Source of the DNA: Halichondria panicea
Lineage: Eukaryota > Porifera > Demospongiae > Suberitida > Halichondriidae
Length of the DNA: 64,000 nt
Reading direction: 5' to 3'
Assembly: GCF_963675165.1 (NCBI RefSeq)
Contig: NC_087385.1
Location: 5,601,412 to 5,665,411 of the forward strand
Shown here: positions 49,001-60,354 of the stretch, piece after piece
Layout of the letters: every line of letters begins with the position of its first letter
How positions within the stretch are numbered: the stretch's first letter is position 1
Notes under the pieces: generated by a model
Database searches by the model: none
The model's input: only the letters and a program-made list of their open reading frames with translations
What the model was told of the DNA's origin: nothing
Program-made: the position numbers and the translations under genes

Positions 49001-52000
49001 TGCCAGCAGGGAAGCTCACAGTCACACTTGTGCTCTCGTAGTCAAAGCAACCAAATGTGTCAACGGTGTCTGTATTATAGCAACAGTGCATATACATACA
49101 GCAGCTTAGTGATAGAAAGTGGTTTACCTGTTGCAGTTATATCAGCATTGGACACGGTGAGAGGTATTGGACGGTCCAGTGTTCCTGTGATCAGCTCTAC
49201 AGTCACACGCACAACTCTGTCTCCCTCATTCACATTGTAAGTGCGTTGAGTGAAGGTAAACTCAACCTCAGTAACTGAAAGGAAGAATTCCAAATGTAAA
49301 GGTTTGTAATTTCTTCAAAATGATAATGAACTCACAATCGTTGTCGGTAATTACGACAGTAGCTCTGTCTTGTCCAGGGGCTTGGGATGGGACCTCTCCT
49401 GGGGCACTAGTACTAGCCTGTAGTATGATGGTCTCATCTGGCTCATCAGTAATGTCATCAATAATTGGAATATCAAAAGACATTTGTGTGCCTTGACTGG
49501 AGCCAGTACGGAACAGCAAGTCGACAGACACTCCAATGTAGTCAACTCCATCTACAAACATGAATTATTAAAACACTTCACTCAAAATATTTGCCGCACC
49601 AGTAGCAGATCCTTGATCAGGAATGTCCACAACTCTGACAGTTACAGGGAAAGTCAGTACAGTATTACTGAAGAGCTCAATGGCTGGTTGGACAGGAGAG
49701 TCGCCTTCATTAACGGTGTAAGAGGGTTCAGTGAATCGGAACAAAGGAACTGAAGGAAGAGACAGCACTCAAATAAGTTAGCTGAATGATGAGATCACTT
49801 ACTGTCATTGTCCTGTATGTTGACAGTGCTGGAGCGGCCTCTGGGGAACATGACCATGGGGTCGTCTGAGCGAGCCACCACACGGAAGTCCTCAGGTCTC
49901 TCAACCAGATTGTCGTCAGTGATAGGGAATTCAGCACACTGTTCAGAGCCAAGACCACCTGGAGATGTGCCAGCTGGGAAACTCACTGATGGAGAAACAC
50001 TTGTGAAGTCTGAGCCACCTACAAAAGGAGAAACAGTAGGCATGTAATAAAGGAATATTCAAGTGCTAAACATCTGCATCTACCACTTGCATACGTACCC
50101 CTGGCAGATCCATCTTGAGCTGAAAGATCAATCCTGATTCTCTCCTGAGGGATTCCAGCAATGAGCTCCACACAAACCTCAACAATCCTATCACCCTCGT
50201 TCACATCATAGGTTCGTTGAGTGAAGGCCAGATCCAATACTGCATTACGATAGAGAAGAACATAGAATAATGATTATATTTGCATAATAATATATACCAT
50301 CATCGTCGGTGATGGTGACAGTAGCAGTGTCATCTCCAGGTTGAATGGAGATTTGGTCATCTTCTTCCTCTATGCTCACTCGGAACCTCTCATTCGGCTC
50401 ATCATTGCTGTCCTCCAGAATTGGTACCCTCACACAAGCACGAGAGGGCCTTCCGGGACCAAAGGTCACCACGGTGCCAGAGGGCAGGGAAGTGTAATCA
50501 AGGCCAGCTAAAACACATAACATGATAAAAAGGTATCATGAATGTTCACTAACCAGTGGCTTCTCCGGGAATGCCAGACGTTGAAACTGTCACAACAGCA
50601 TTTCTGGTGAGTTCAGCTGCATTTCTCTTGACAATACAGATCTCTTGCTCTACATTGCCTTCTTGTATCTCATAGGTGTCAAACTCCAGACCAACAATGC
50701 ATACTGAAAGAGAGACACATACTGAATTGGGCCCTAATTAATTACATAACAAAATACTTATTTGAACAATGGATTATCTGAAAATGTTTACGCTACAAAA
50801 TCAACGCTCACAATCATCATCACGGATGACAACAGTAGCTCTGTCTTGTCCAGGGGCTTGGGTTGGGACCTCTCCTGGAGCACTGGTACTAGCCTGTAGT
50901 AAGATGGTCTCATCTCCCTCCACAAGTTGGTCGTCAGTGATTGGAATGTTGAAAGACTCTTCACTGCCCTGATGGGAACCAGTAGGGAACACCACATTGG
51001 CAGACACTCCAGTGTAGTCAATTCCGTCTGAAAGGTTTTACGTAGTAATTAACGTGGTACATTTCCTTACACCTGAAGCAACTAACCAGTGGCTGATCCT
51101 CCAGGAAGATCCACAACTCTGACAGTGGCAGGGAAAGTCAGCACAGTGTTACTGAAGAGCTCAATGGCTGGTTGAACAGGAGAGTCGTCCTCATCAACAG
51201 TGTAAGAGGGCTCAGTGAATCGGTAGAGAGGAGCTGGAAAACAGTGCAATACATGTATTTTGTGTTGCAGAAAGAAATGAAAGGACTCACTGTCATTGTC
51301 TTGAATGGAGACAGTGGAAGAGCTTCCTCTTGGGAATGTGACATCAGTGTCAGTGGAGGTGGCAGTTACTCTGAAGGTCTCTGGCCTCTCTACACAGTTG
51401 TCATCATTTATAGGGATGCTGACTGTTCTCTGTGACCCTGGAACACTGCCAGCAGGGAAGCTCACAGTCACACTTGTGCTCTCGTAGTCAAAGCAACCAA
51501 ACGTGTCAACGGTGTCTGTATTATAGCGACAGTACATACAGCAGTTTAGTGATAGAAAGTGGTTTACCTGTTGCAGTTATATCAGCATTGGACACGGTGA
51601 GAGGTATTGGTCGGTCCAGTGTTCCTGTGATCAGCTCTACAGTCACACGCACAACTCTGTCTCCCTCATTCACGTTGTAAGTGCGTTGAGTGAAGGCAAA
51701 CTCAACCTCAGTAGCTGAATGCAAGAATTCCAAATGTAAAGGTTTGTAATTTCTTCAAAATGATAATGAACTCACAATCATTGTCGGTAATTATGACAGT
51801 AGCTCTGTCTTGTCCAGGGGCTTGGGATGGGACCTCTCCTGGGGCACTAGTACTAGCCTGTAGTATGATTGTCTCATCTGGCTCATCAGTAATGTCATCG
51901 ATAATTGGAATTTCAAACGACATTTGTGTGCCTTCACTGGAGCCAGTACGGAACAGCAGGTCGACAGACACTCCAATGTAGTCAACTCCATCTACAAACA

Positions 52001-55000
52001 TGAATCATTAAACACTTCACTCAAATTATTTGCTGCACCAGTAGCAGATCCTTGATCAGGAATGTCCACAACTCTGACAGTTACAGGGAAAGTCAGTACA
52101 GTATTACTGAAGAGCTCAATGGCTGGTTGGACAGGAGATTCGTCCTCATTAACGGTGTAAGAGGGTTCAGTGAATCGGAACAAAGGAACTGAAGGAAGAG
52201 ACAGCACTCAAATAAATTAGCTGAATGATGAGATCACTTACTGTCATTGTCCTGTATGTTGACAGTGCTGGAGCGGCCTCTGGGGAACATGACCATGGGG
52301 TCGTCTGAGCGAGCCACCACACGGAAGTCCTCAGGTCTCTCAACCAGATTGTCGTCAGTGATAGGGAATTCAGCACACTGTTCAGAGCCAAGACCACCTG
52401 GAGATGTGCCAGCTGGGAAACTCACTGATGGAGAAACACTTGTGAAGTCTGAGCCACCTATAAAAGGAGGAACAAAATATAGAGTAGGCATGTAATAAAG
52501 GAATATTCAAGTGCTAAACATCTGCATCTACCACTTGCATACGTACCCCTGGCAGATCCATCTTGAGCTGAAAGATCAATCCTGATTCTCTCCTGAGGGA
52601 TTCCAGCAATGAGCTCCACACAAACCTCAACAGTTCTGTCACCCTCGTTCACATCATAGGTTCGTTGAGTGAAGGCCAAGTCCAGTACTGCATTACGATA
52701 GAGAAGAACATAAAATAGGATTATATTTGCATATATAATACATACCATCATCGTCAGTGATGGTGACAGTAGCAGTGTCATCTCCAGGTTGAATGGACAG
52801 TTGGTCATCTTCTTCCTCTATGTTCACTCGGAACCTCTCATTTGGCTCATCATTGCTGTCTGCCAGAATTGGTACCCTCACACAAGCACGAGAGGGCCTT
52901 CCGGGGCCAAAGGTCACCACGGTGCCAGAGGGCAGGGAAGTGTAATCAAGGCCAGCTAAAACACATAACATGATAAAAAGATCTGATGAATGTTCACTAA
53001 CCAGTGGCTTCTCCAGGAATGTCAGACGTTGAAACTGTCACAACAGCATTTCTAGTCAGTTCAGCTGCATTTCTCTTGACAACACAGATCTCTTGCTCTA
53101 CATTGCCTTCTTGTATCTCATAGGTGTCAAACTCCAGACCAACAATGCATACTGAAAGAGAGACACAAATTGAATTGGGCCCCTGATTAAAATAATAAAC
53201 AGAATGTTTATACTACAAAAACTAACAATCATCATCACGGATGACAACAGTAGCTCTGTCTTGTCCAGGGGCTTGGGTTGGGACATCTCCTGGAGCACTG
53301 GTACTAGCCTGCAGTAAGATGGTCTCATCTCCTTCCACAAGTTGGTCGTCAGTGATTGGAATGTTGAAAGACTCTTCAGTGCCCTGACGGGAACCAGTAG
53401 GGAACACCACATTGGCAGACACTCCAGTGTAGTCAATTCCGTCTGAAAGGGTTTACGTAGTAAATTAATATTGCACATCTTCTTACACCTAAATATAACT
53501 AACCAGTGGCTGATCCTCCAGGAAGATCCACAACTCTGACAGTGGCAGGGAAAGTCAGCACAGTATTACTGAAGAGCTCAATGGCTGGTTGGACAGGAGA
53601 TTCGTCCTCATCAATAGCGTAAGAGGGCTCAGTGAATCGGTATAGGGGAGCTGGAAAAAAACATGTATCTTGTGTTACAGAAAGAAATGAAAGAACTCAC
53701 TGTCATTGTCTTGAATGGAGACAGTGGAAGAGCTTCCTCTTGGGAATGTGACATCAGTGTCAGTGGAGGTGGCAGTCACTCTGAAGGTCTCTGGCCTCTC
53801 TACACAGTTGTCATCATTTATAGGGATGCTGACTGTTCTCTGTGATCCAGGAATACTGCCGGCAGGGAAGCTCACAGTCACACTTGTGCTCTCGTAGTCA
53901 AAGCAACCAAACGTGTCAACGGTGTCTGTAACATAATGAATAATTACATTTTAATATTTAGTTTGACATAGGTATAATGACAGTAATTTACCAGTGGCTG
54001 TGAGGTCATCAGTGGAAATGGTGAGTACTGTTTGTCGAGAAGGAGATCCAGTAAGAAGGTCAACGGTGACAGTCACAAATCCAGCACCCTCCTGGATATT
54101 GTAGGAGGCTTGAGAGAAAGTAAACTCAACATCTCTGGGTACGGTTATTGCTGCAAGAGGATTATTGAAGATGATATACGTACCACCAATCGTGAGTTTA
54201 ACGTACGTCTGCAGAATGGTTCTGTACCAGACCACACCCCATCATCACGACATACTCTAGTTGCAATGCCAACGAGTTGGAAGCTTTGCGTGCAGGTGTA
54301 CCTAGCTACTGAACCAACTGTGACAGTAGTGAAAAACACTTGTCCGTTGGCAGGAGAAGTAAGTGCAGGGCAGGTGACCAGAGGTGGTCGAACTGCAAAA
54401 AACAACCATCAAAAATAGCCTGCGTGTATAGTAAAAGTAGCATAATTATCTACCTGGTCTGCATTGTGGGGAAATCCCTGACCACCTCCCATCACTTTGA
54501 CAAACTCTGGTGAGAGTCTTGCCTATCAGCTCAAAGCCTGGGTCACAGGTGAAGGTGGCTATGGAGTCAACAATCATACCAGACAGCTCCACCTTCCCAT
54601 TGGCAGGGGGGTCAAGATAGGGACATCCAATAACTGCAATGAGTAGTACATGCAGTAACCAGGAAGTACTCGTATAAAGGTACGTATGTGTGTATGCAAA
54701 TTCTATGCTTCCATAAAAGCCTAAAGAAAGATGTAGTGTAAGAGGACGACGATGTGGAGGCGACAATGGTCAATGCAGCATGTGATTGAAAAGTACAAGC
54801 TAACTACAAGAGCCTCCTGCATAAGTAATGAAACAACTCACAGACACAAATAGGAGCTTCTCCTGTCCAGAACCCATCATCCTCGCACAGTCGGCTCGTT
54901 TCCCCTTGCAGAGTGTAACCTGAGAAACAGCGATAGCGAGCGCGAGAGCCAAAATCAGTGCCAGACAAGCTGACTTGACCATTGTCAGGATCCCTCAGAT

Positions 55001-58000
55001 TTCCACAGTCTACCACTGCAAAAAATATTAACGGCAAAGAAGTGAATTTGAAATGTTATAGCTACTAAGAATTAGTATACGGATATCATTGCACCAAATT
55101 TGATATCGGAGACGTACAGGTACAGCGAGGCTCCACCCCCGTCCATTGGCCATTGCCCGAGCAGACTCTGACAGCGTTCCCATCGAGAGAGAAGCCACGG
55201 AAGCACTCGTAAGTGGCTTGAGCACCCACAGCTGTTGAGGTGATCCTCACTAGACCACTGGTGGGGTCGGACAAGTAGGGACAGAAGGTGGCTGGGGGGG
55301 ATATCATTAATTACATACGTAGCAGCCTCAACTGAAAACACAATAAGAATCTAGCTACATTGGATCTACACTAGCAATTTCAAAGCAATGCTGCACAAAG
55401 TTATGGGCTGAAATCTTCAAGCACTGATTATGGTAAAAAATAAGTACAATTATATGACATGATTCTTTTAATGGATTTACAGTTCTCAAATTCAACCATT
55501 GAGCTTACTTTCACAGGTAGGGGCCGTCTCTGACCACTGCCCGTTGTCCAGACAACTCCTCATACGACTTCCCATGAGCATGAATCCAGAGTTACAGCTG
55601 TAGGATGCCTTGTCTGCCACTGACGTGCCACTCATCTCAACCTGACCATTCCTTGGAGCCGGTAGAACACCACAGTCAACAACTGCAACAACAAACACAC
55701 AAAACTTAATGCAATAAGATAGTGTGTTTTTTGGTAGCTCTCATGTGAAACATATGAAGTGTGTTGATTTGTAATTTGAGAAAGTATATGACTAGCCCTT
55801 ACCTATGCACTGAGGCTGAGTACCAGACCAGGTGGCAGTGGATTGACACACCCTCTGTTGGTCACCTGACAACATGTATCCAGATATGCAACTGTACACG
55901 GCCGAGGCTCCCATGTTGGTGTTGCCATTGGGAAACTCCACTGCTCCGTTCTCAATGGACGGCAGACTCCCACAGTCAATGACTGCACGAAATACGTACG
56001 TAACATCAGATAATTGTACAGTAGAGTTTCAAACAAGAATATCAAATACAATCAATAATGACAACCATGCAACAAGAACACGATTCAGGTTAGCTGGGGT
56101 AGATAATAAGGAACCTACAACTAAATACAGTACACACATACCAGTGCAGGTGGGTGGGCTGCCACTCCATACCCCCAGGCCGTTGACTTCCAAACATTGA
56201 CGAAGGCTCTCTCCAGTGAGTGTGAAGCCAGAGCTACACTGGTAGGTGGCGAATGACCCCACTATTGTGGCCCTCAACAACACACGACCATTGGTAGGGT
56301 TGGCAAGCAGCCCACAGTTGATGGCTACAACAAAGAGAGAGTGTAAGCATACAACGTTTTTATGCTATAGCACAACTCTGTTATTAAATGGCCTGATTAT
56401 ACGTACTTCACTCACGAGAATTACGATACAAATAGTTGCACCTGCTCTGGTTTGCATGTTTGAGCCAAAACCACTAACCTCTACAGGATCCAACAGAGCC
56501 AGACCAATGTCCATTGGCCTGGCAGGTTCGTACCTGACTACCACCAAGCAGAGTGTAGCCTTGTGTACAGCTATATGTGGCAGTGGAGTCTAGGGTGGTG
56601 CCAGTCACCTCCACAAGTCCTCTGCTAGGGGCAACGAGAGTACCACAGTTGACAGGTTTAGCTGCATGAAGACACAATATATTAATGCAATACCAGCTGT
56701 CACAACTAACGATGCAAGGGAACATAGAATTGTACGTTATGCATTGGAACTACAAAATACGTACGTCTGCAGGTGGGAGGTTCAGGGCTCCATCGTCTAT
56801 CAGCCAAACATCTTGTACTCTCTGGGCCTACCAGTTCAAAACCATCATTACAGGAGAACCATGCATCGCGGTTAAAAGTGGTACCATCCGGTGTGCTCAC
56901 ACTTCCGTCCTTGGGGGATGGAGGGGGACCACAGTCCACCACTGCAGAAGATAGAGAGAGATACAAGCATGCATTCATCAAAATGCAGAGACAATAGGGT
57001 TTACTATGACATTGTGAAGTCGGCAATTGTCTGTGTTTCAATCAAATTACTTTTGGTATGCAAACACCAGCACCACAACATCCTAACTCAGTCACAACAG
57101 AAATGTATACGTATATATACTGAAGCTTTGTCTTCAGTTTAGTAAACAGATAATCACCCCACATCCCTATACTCACATTGACATGTAGCGTCTGATCCAG
57201 ACCACACCCCATCTTGACCACAAGTCCGCTTCTCATTTCCAACCAGGGAGTAACCTCTCACACAACTGTAGGTGGCCATGGAACCCGGGTTGTTCCCATT
57301 GCTAAGATGGATGCTTCCAGAAGAAGTACTTTTCAGACTAGGGCATCGGAGTACTAAAGAAAATGCACAACAACTTAAAACTGCACTATTATATGGACAT
57401 GCATTAATTACCATATACACAGTCGCCTGGTACTACATGTATATAATTATGTATACCCATGCACTCACACTGGCAAGTGGGTGGTGCAGGGGACCAGCGT
57501 CCATCCTCCCTGCAGCTGCGCACAGCACTGCCCACCAGGACGTAGCCAGGGTCACAACTGTACTGTAAAGTTGCCCCTACCCTCAGGCCCTCCCTGACCA
57601 GCACCAGCCCATTGGTGAGGGTTGGAGGGTAACTGCACGTAATGGCTAAATAGAAACAAGAAAAGAATATTAACATCACATGCATTTTACGATACGAAAA
57701 GCTTTCGCTTCGATTTCACATGCATGCATGCATCTGAATCAGTTTGTGCATGCACATGGAATGATTGACTTACGGACACAGATGGGAGTTGGTTTGTTCC
57801 ACACTCCTCCATCTTGCGTGTCGATGCACACAGTCAAAGATTCCCCCTGCAGCTTGAAACCAGAATGACACAGGAACTCAACATATCCGCCAATATCATA
57901 ACTGGTTTGCAGAGCTCCTCTTATCCCACCATTTTTAGGGACAGGAGGGGGTTGACACGAGTGGAGTCCGGTGGAGTGCACCCCTAAGGCAATTGAGAAA

Positions 58001-58026
58001 ACTAACAGAACCACTACCTTCTTCAT
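40080..58026 (-). CDS. Giant secreted CCP12 - Calx-beta22 - CCP12 protein
   Basis: About 68 exons give roughly 4100 residues. The ATG at 58026 opens a signal peptide (MKKVVVLLVFSIALGVHS). Twelve CCP exons (58026-54207) are followed by 22 Calx-beta domains (54150-43379), then twelve CCP exons: 43321-43154, the array 42986-40839, 40783-40607, 40547-40368 and 40282-40080. The protein ends TCRRYYSH. Calx-beta domains are Ca2+-binding Ig-like folds known from Na/Ca exchangers, integrin beta4, FREM proteins and sponge aggregation-factor cores. No membrane segment or GPI-like tail is seen, so it is probably secreted. Calcium-dependent adhesion or matrix assembly is inferred. Exon borders were read individually for the CCP exons, the first Calx-beta super-repeat and the outer Calx-beta domains; for the other super-repeats I checked only the ends and the domain order, so the exact length is approximate. 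Confidence 0.87.
40839..42986 (-). repeat. Tandem array of eight near-identical CCP exons
   Basis: Exons 42986-42813, 42709-42536, 42446-42273, 42173-42000, 41899-41726, 41634-41461, 41358-41185 and 41012-40839 are all 174 bp with a period of 263-277 bp (346 bp before the last). Each encodes a module with GRLSDPTNGDVSF or a close variant. Two alternating subtypes are visible: FRTTTFNSRAAYSCNNGF and FTSTTVNSRATYSCSNGF. Intron blocks such as GATAAATTTAATCAAAAGCA are shared by several copies. Confidence 0.93.
43379..43800 (-). repeat. Last Calx-beta domain (two exons)
   Basis: Exons 43800-43654 (RFTEPSYIVNEGDSPAQPAI) and 43594-43379 (GVSANVVFPTGSRQGREISF) form a terminal Calx-beta domain of the same type as the first domain of each super-repeat. 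It is the start of a truncated fifth unit. Confidence 0.85.
43855..46365 (-). repeat. Calx-beta super-repeat unit 4 (five domains, most diverged)
   Basis: Ten half-domain exons encode five Calx-beta domains in the standard order. The fourth domain differs from that in units 1-3 (FTERSYSVDESDGPARPAIE, VVFPANSRPGMEQSF), and the start of the fifth also differs, so this unit may be the oldest or may have escaped homogenisation. It is about 2.5 kb against about 2.36-2.39 kb for the others. Confidence 0.85.
46430..48787 (-). repeat. Calx-beta super-repeat unit 3 (five domains)
   Basis: The ten exons follow the order described for unit 1. Each domain is nearly identical to its counterpart in units 1 and 2, and the short introns are also similar. 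Confidence 0.87.
48845..51233 (-). repeat. Calx-beta super-repeat unit 2 (five domains)
   Basis: This has the same ten-exon order as unit 1. The last exon of the unit (FGCFDYESTSVTVSFPAGS) ends at 48845. Confidence 0.87.
51291..53650 (-). repeat. Calx-beta super-repeat unit 1 (five domains, ten exons)
   Basis: Exons are 53650-53504, 53442-53227, 53151-53002, 52955-52746, 52687-52547, 52457-52242, 52188-52039, 51991-51776, 51714-51568 and 51515-51291, together 1818 bp or 606 residues. Domain N-halves begin RFTEPSY, GLEFDTYEIQEG, LAFTQRTYDVNEG, RFTEPSYTVNE and FAFTQRTYNVNEG. The matching C-halves end in acidic DND/DDD motifs. All ten exons are phase 1-1. Confidence 0.9.
53701..54150 (-). repeat. 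First Calx-beta domain (two exons)
   Basis: Exons 54150-53992 (FTFSQASYNIQEGAGFVTVT) and 53925-53701 (FGCFDYESTSVTVSFPAGS, ending IQDND) form the first Calx-beta domain. Its C-half equals the last exon of each super-repeat unit, while its N-half is diverged. Confidence 0.87.
54207..58026 (-). other. N-terminal block: signal peptide and 12 CCP exons
   Basis: Exons: 58026-57774, 57645-57469, 57353-57177, 56941-56765, 56661-56479, 56324-56142, 55982-55803, 55682-55509, 55291-55118, 55015-54842, 54633-54454 and 54392-54207. These modules are diverse, unlike the amplified C-terminal array, and each is one phase 1-1 exon with the CCP Cys and Trp pattern. Confidence 0.9.
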
Positions 58027-58745
58027 GGCTGGCTAGTCTGCATGCACTACAGTAACTGCTAACCAGAAGAGTAAACTGTAAAGTAATAGTAACAGAGTGG
58101 TTATAACTATATATCTATAGCAACCAGGGATGGGAAAAAATTCGTAAGAGGTGATAGAGTCAAAACAAGGGCTCATTTAAGCACATTTCAAGCACCTTTG
58201 TGTGCAGTTTTAGAGGGAAAATATTGAGACTGAACTTTGAAGGTTATCATTAAGGATGAAAGACATTTCTGATAGGATTCTAAGTCTAAACAGTTAAGAG
58301 CCCATTGTTAGAAAACAAAAAACAAATTTTAAGCTCAACAGGCCAGGATAATGCCACATCGTGAGAGACATGCAGTGTCACATAGGCATATTATAACAAT
58401 ATATAAACAGCACACTGAAAGTGAACAGAAGTTAACTCAACCATGTATGGCAGACATAACAGCAGTACTGATGGTACAACAAGTCATCAGCCTGATACAA
58501 TCATACATTCCCAAACACATACATATTACAGCCATGCAACCTAGTAGCCATGGCAGTGGTGGCACCCCATGCACAACATGACTGTACTGTCAGAAAACTT
58601 GTAATATTGTTTTGAACTGCTCATCTCTATAGAACACTTGGGTAGAAAATTCATAAACAAATGTGGCAAAGACGTTCCATAATTATTATTGCACATACAA
58701 CAGAAAAATTCAACAATTTCTTTTAAATATCTTTATGGTGAGTTG
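58027..58745. other. Intergenic, no gene seen
   Basis: These 719 bp lie between the start codon of the Calx-beta gene and the stop codon of IPO5, both on the minus strand. The sequence is A+T-rich. Short open frames have no splice or similarity support. It should contain the Calx-beta gene promoter and the IPO5 3' UTR. Confidence 0.6.
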
Positions 58746-60318
58746 CTAGGCTAGTGCAGTCAATAGAGCTTCTCTTTGCTTGTCTGTAAGCATCGTCAGG
58801 CAAGTGGTCCATACCTGCTCCCCAGAAGCCTACAACAACAACAACAACAATAAGTATGGACCATTTGAGGTGTGCAAAAGTTGCAGGTAATTTTGACAGC
58901 CTATAACTATAAAGCTGGCAGCACGTCACAACAAACACACAACTAACTAGCTACATGTATCACTGACTGGGACACTCAAAATCCATGGCAACATTGTAAG
59001 ATAAGTGCAATAATCTGCTAATTTGGCAAATAACCACACAGTAATCCTAGGGAATAAGTGTGCAGTGTATAAGTTACTGTAATGATCCCTATACTGCTCC
59101 AATGTCAACCCTCAGCTCACCTGAATGTGCCTGGCTATGGAGAGGAGTCTGAAGTAGACCTGCTGACTGTCTTCCAGGGCGTCCTGAACACACACCTCCG
59201 CCACAATCACTAGCAGTCTCGGAACATTCGAGTTGTCGTGACCCAGAATAATCGTGTTGTTACTACAGAGGAACAGAAGATTATTAGTACAGTGGTGGGT
59301 AAGTATAATTATAAGTATGATAACGACAACATAATTTTAGTGAATAAACTGTCAGTTGAGTATCTCTAACCTTTCGATGAGGTCACAGAGATAGTCGTAC
59401 ACATGAGGAGCCTCTTCTTTATCCTCTACCACTGGTAACCATGACAACCACATCGGCAAGATTTTTTCGAGGGGTACAGAGTCTATATGCTTGCAGATCT
59501 TGGTGACTGCTGAGATGGCATTTTCTGTGGCATTGATGGCTTGTATGTCCTCCCGTGCACTCTCCATTTGTATCGCCATGGTGAGGAGCGAGAGACACTC
59601 TGCAGGTGATGAACAAGATAATTATATTGAAAATGGCCAGTCAGTTTAGCTGTAGCTGATAACAGCACACAAACGCATAGTGCAAATCACCAAGTATGCT
59701 GAGTGTGCATATACAGTATACATTATTATTTCTTTCTCATCAATCTATGTAGAAGGTAGGGAGTTCGCCTAAATTCATATTTAGACAAGTGGGTGTAGTC
59801 TGTGTGCCATATGTGCTACTGTTTGTGTTGAGACTGGCACGGGGTGGGGTGCAGAGTCCCACTGGAAACAGATGGTTTCTGACTCAAACCGAGGCCATAC
59901 CAGACAACACGGCCTCACCTAAGCATGCTGGGCCAAAGTCCTTAGAGCAGTTCTGGGCCATCACTCCCACACCGTAGCAAGCAGCCTGTATAAGGGTCAC
60001 ATAATTATATTATAGTACAGTGTACATGACATTGTGTTGTTTCTATATATCTAGGAAGCTACAGTCGTGTACGAACCCTCCACTGACCCTGAACCACAAA
60101 ATAAATAAACATGCATATTGTCTCATCACAGGGGCATCCCCACTGCAGGGGATGGTCCGCTAACCTGCCGCACAGAAGGTGACTTTGAGCAGATGCACTT
60201 CATCAATGGCTGTAAGAAGTACTCCTGGTACTTGATGGCACTAGTGCTGGCATACTCAAGAAGGTCATCAAACACACAGAGCGACCATTGCTTGTGAGAG
60301 GATGGTCTCCCCTCGCTC

Positions 60319-60354
<36 letters not shown>

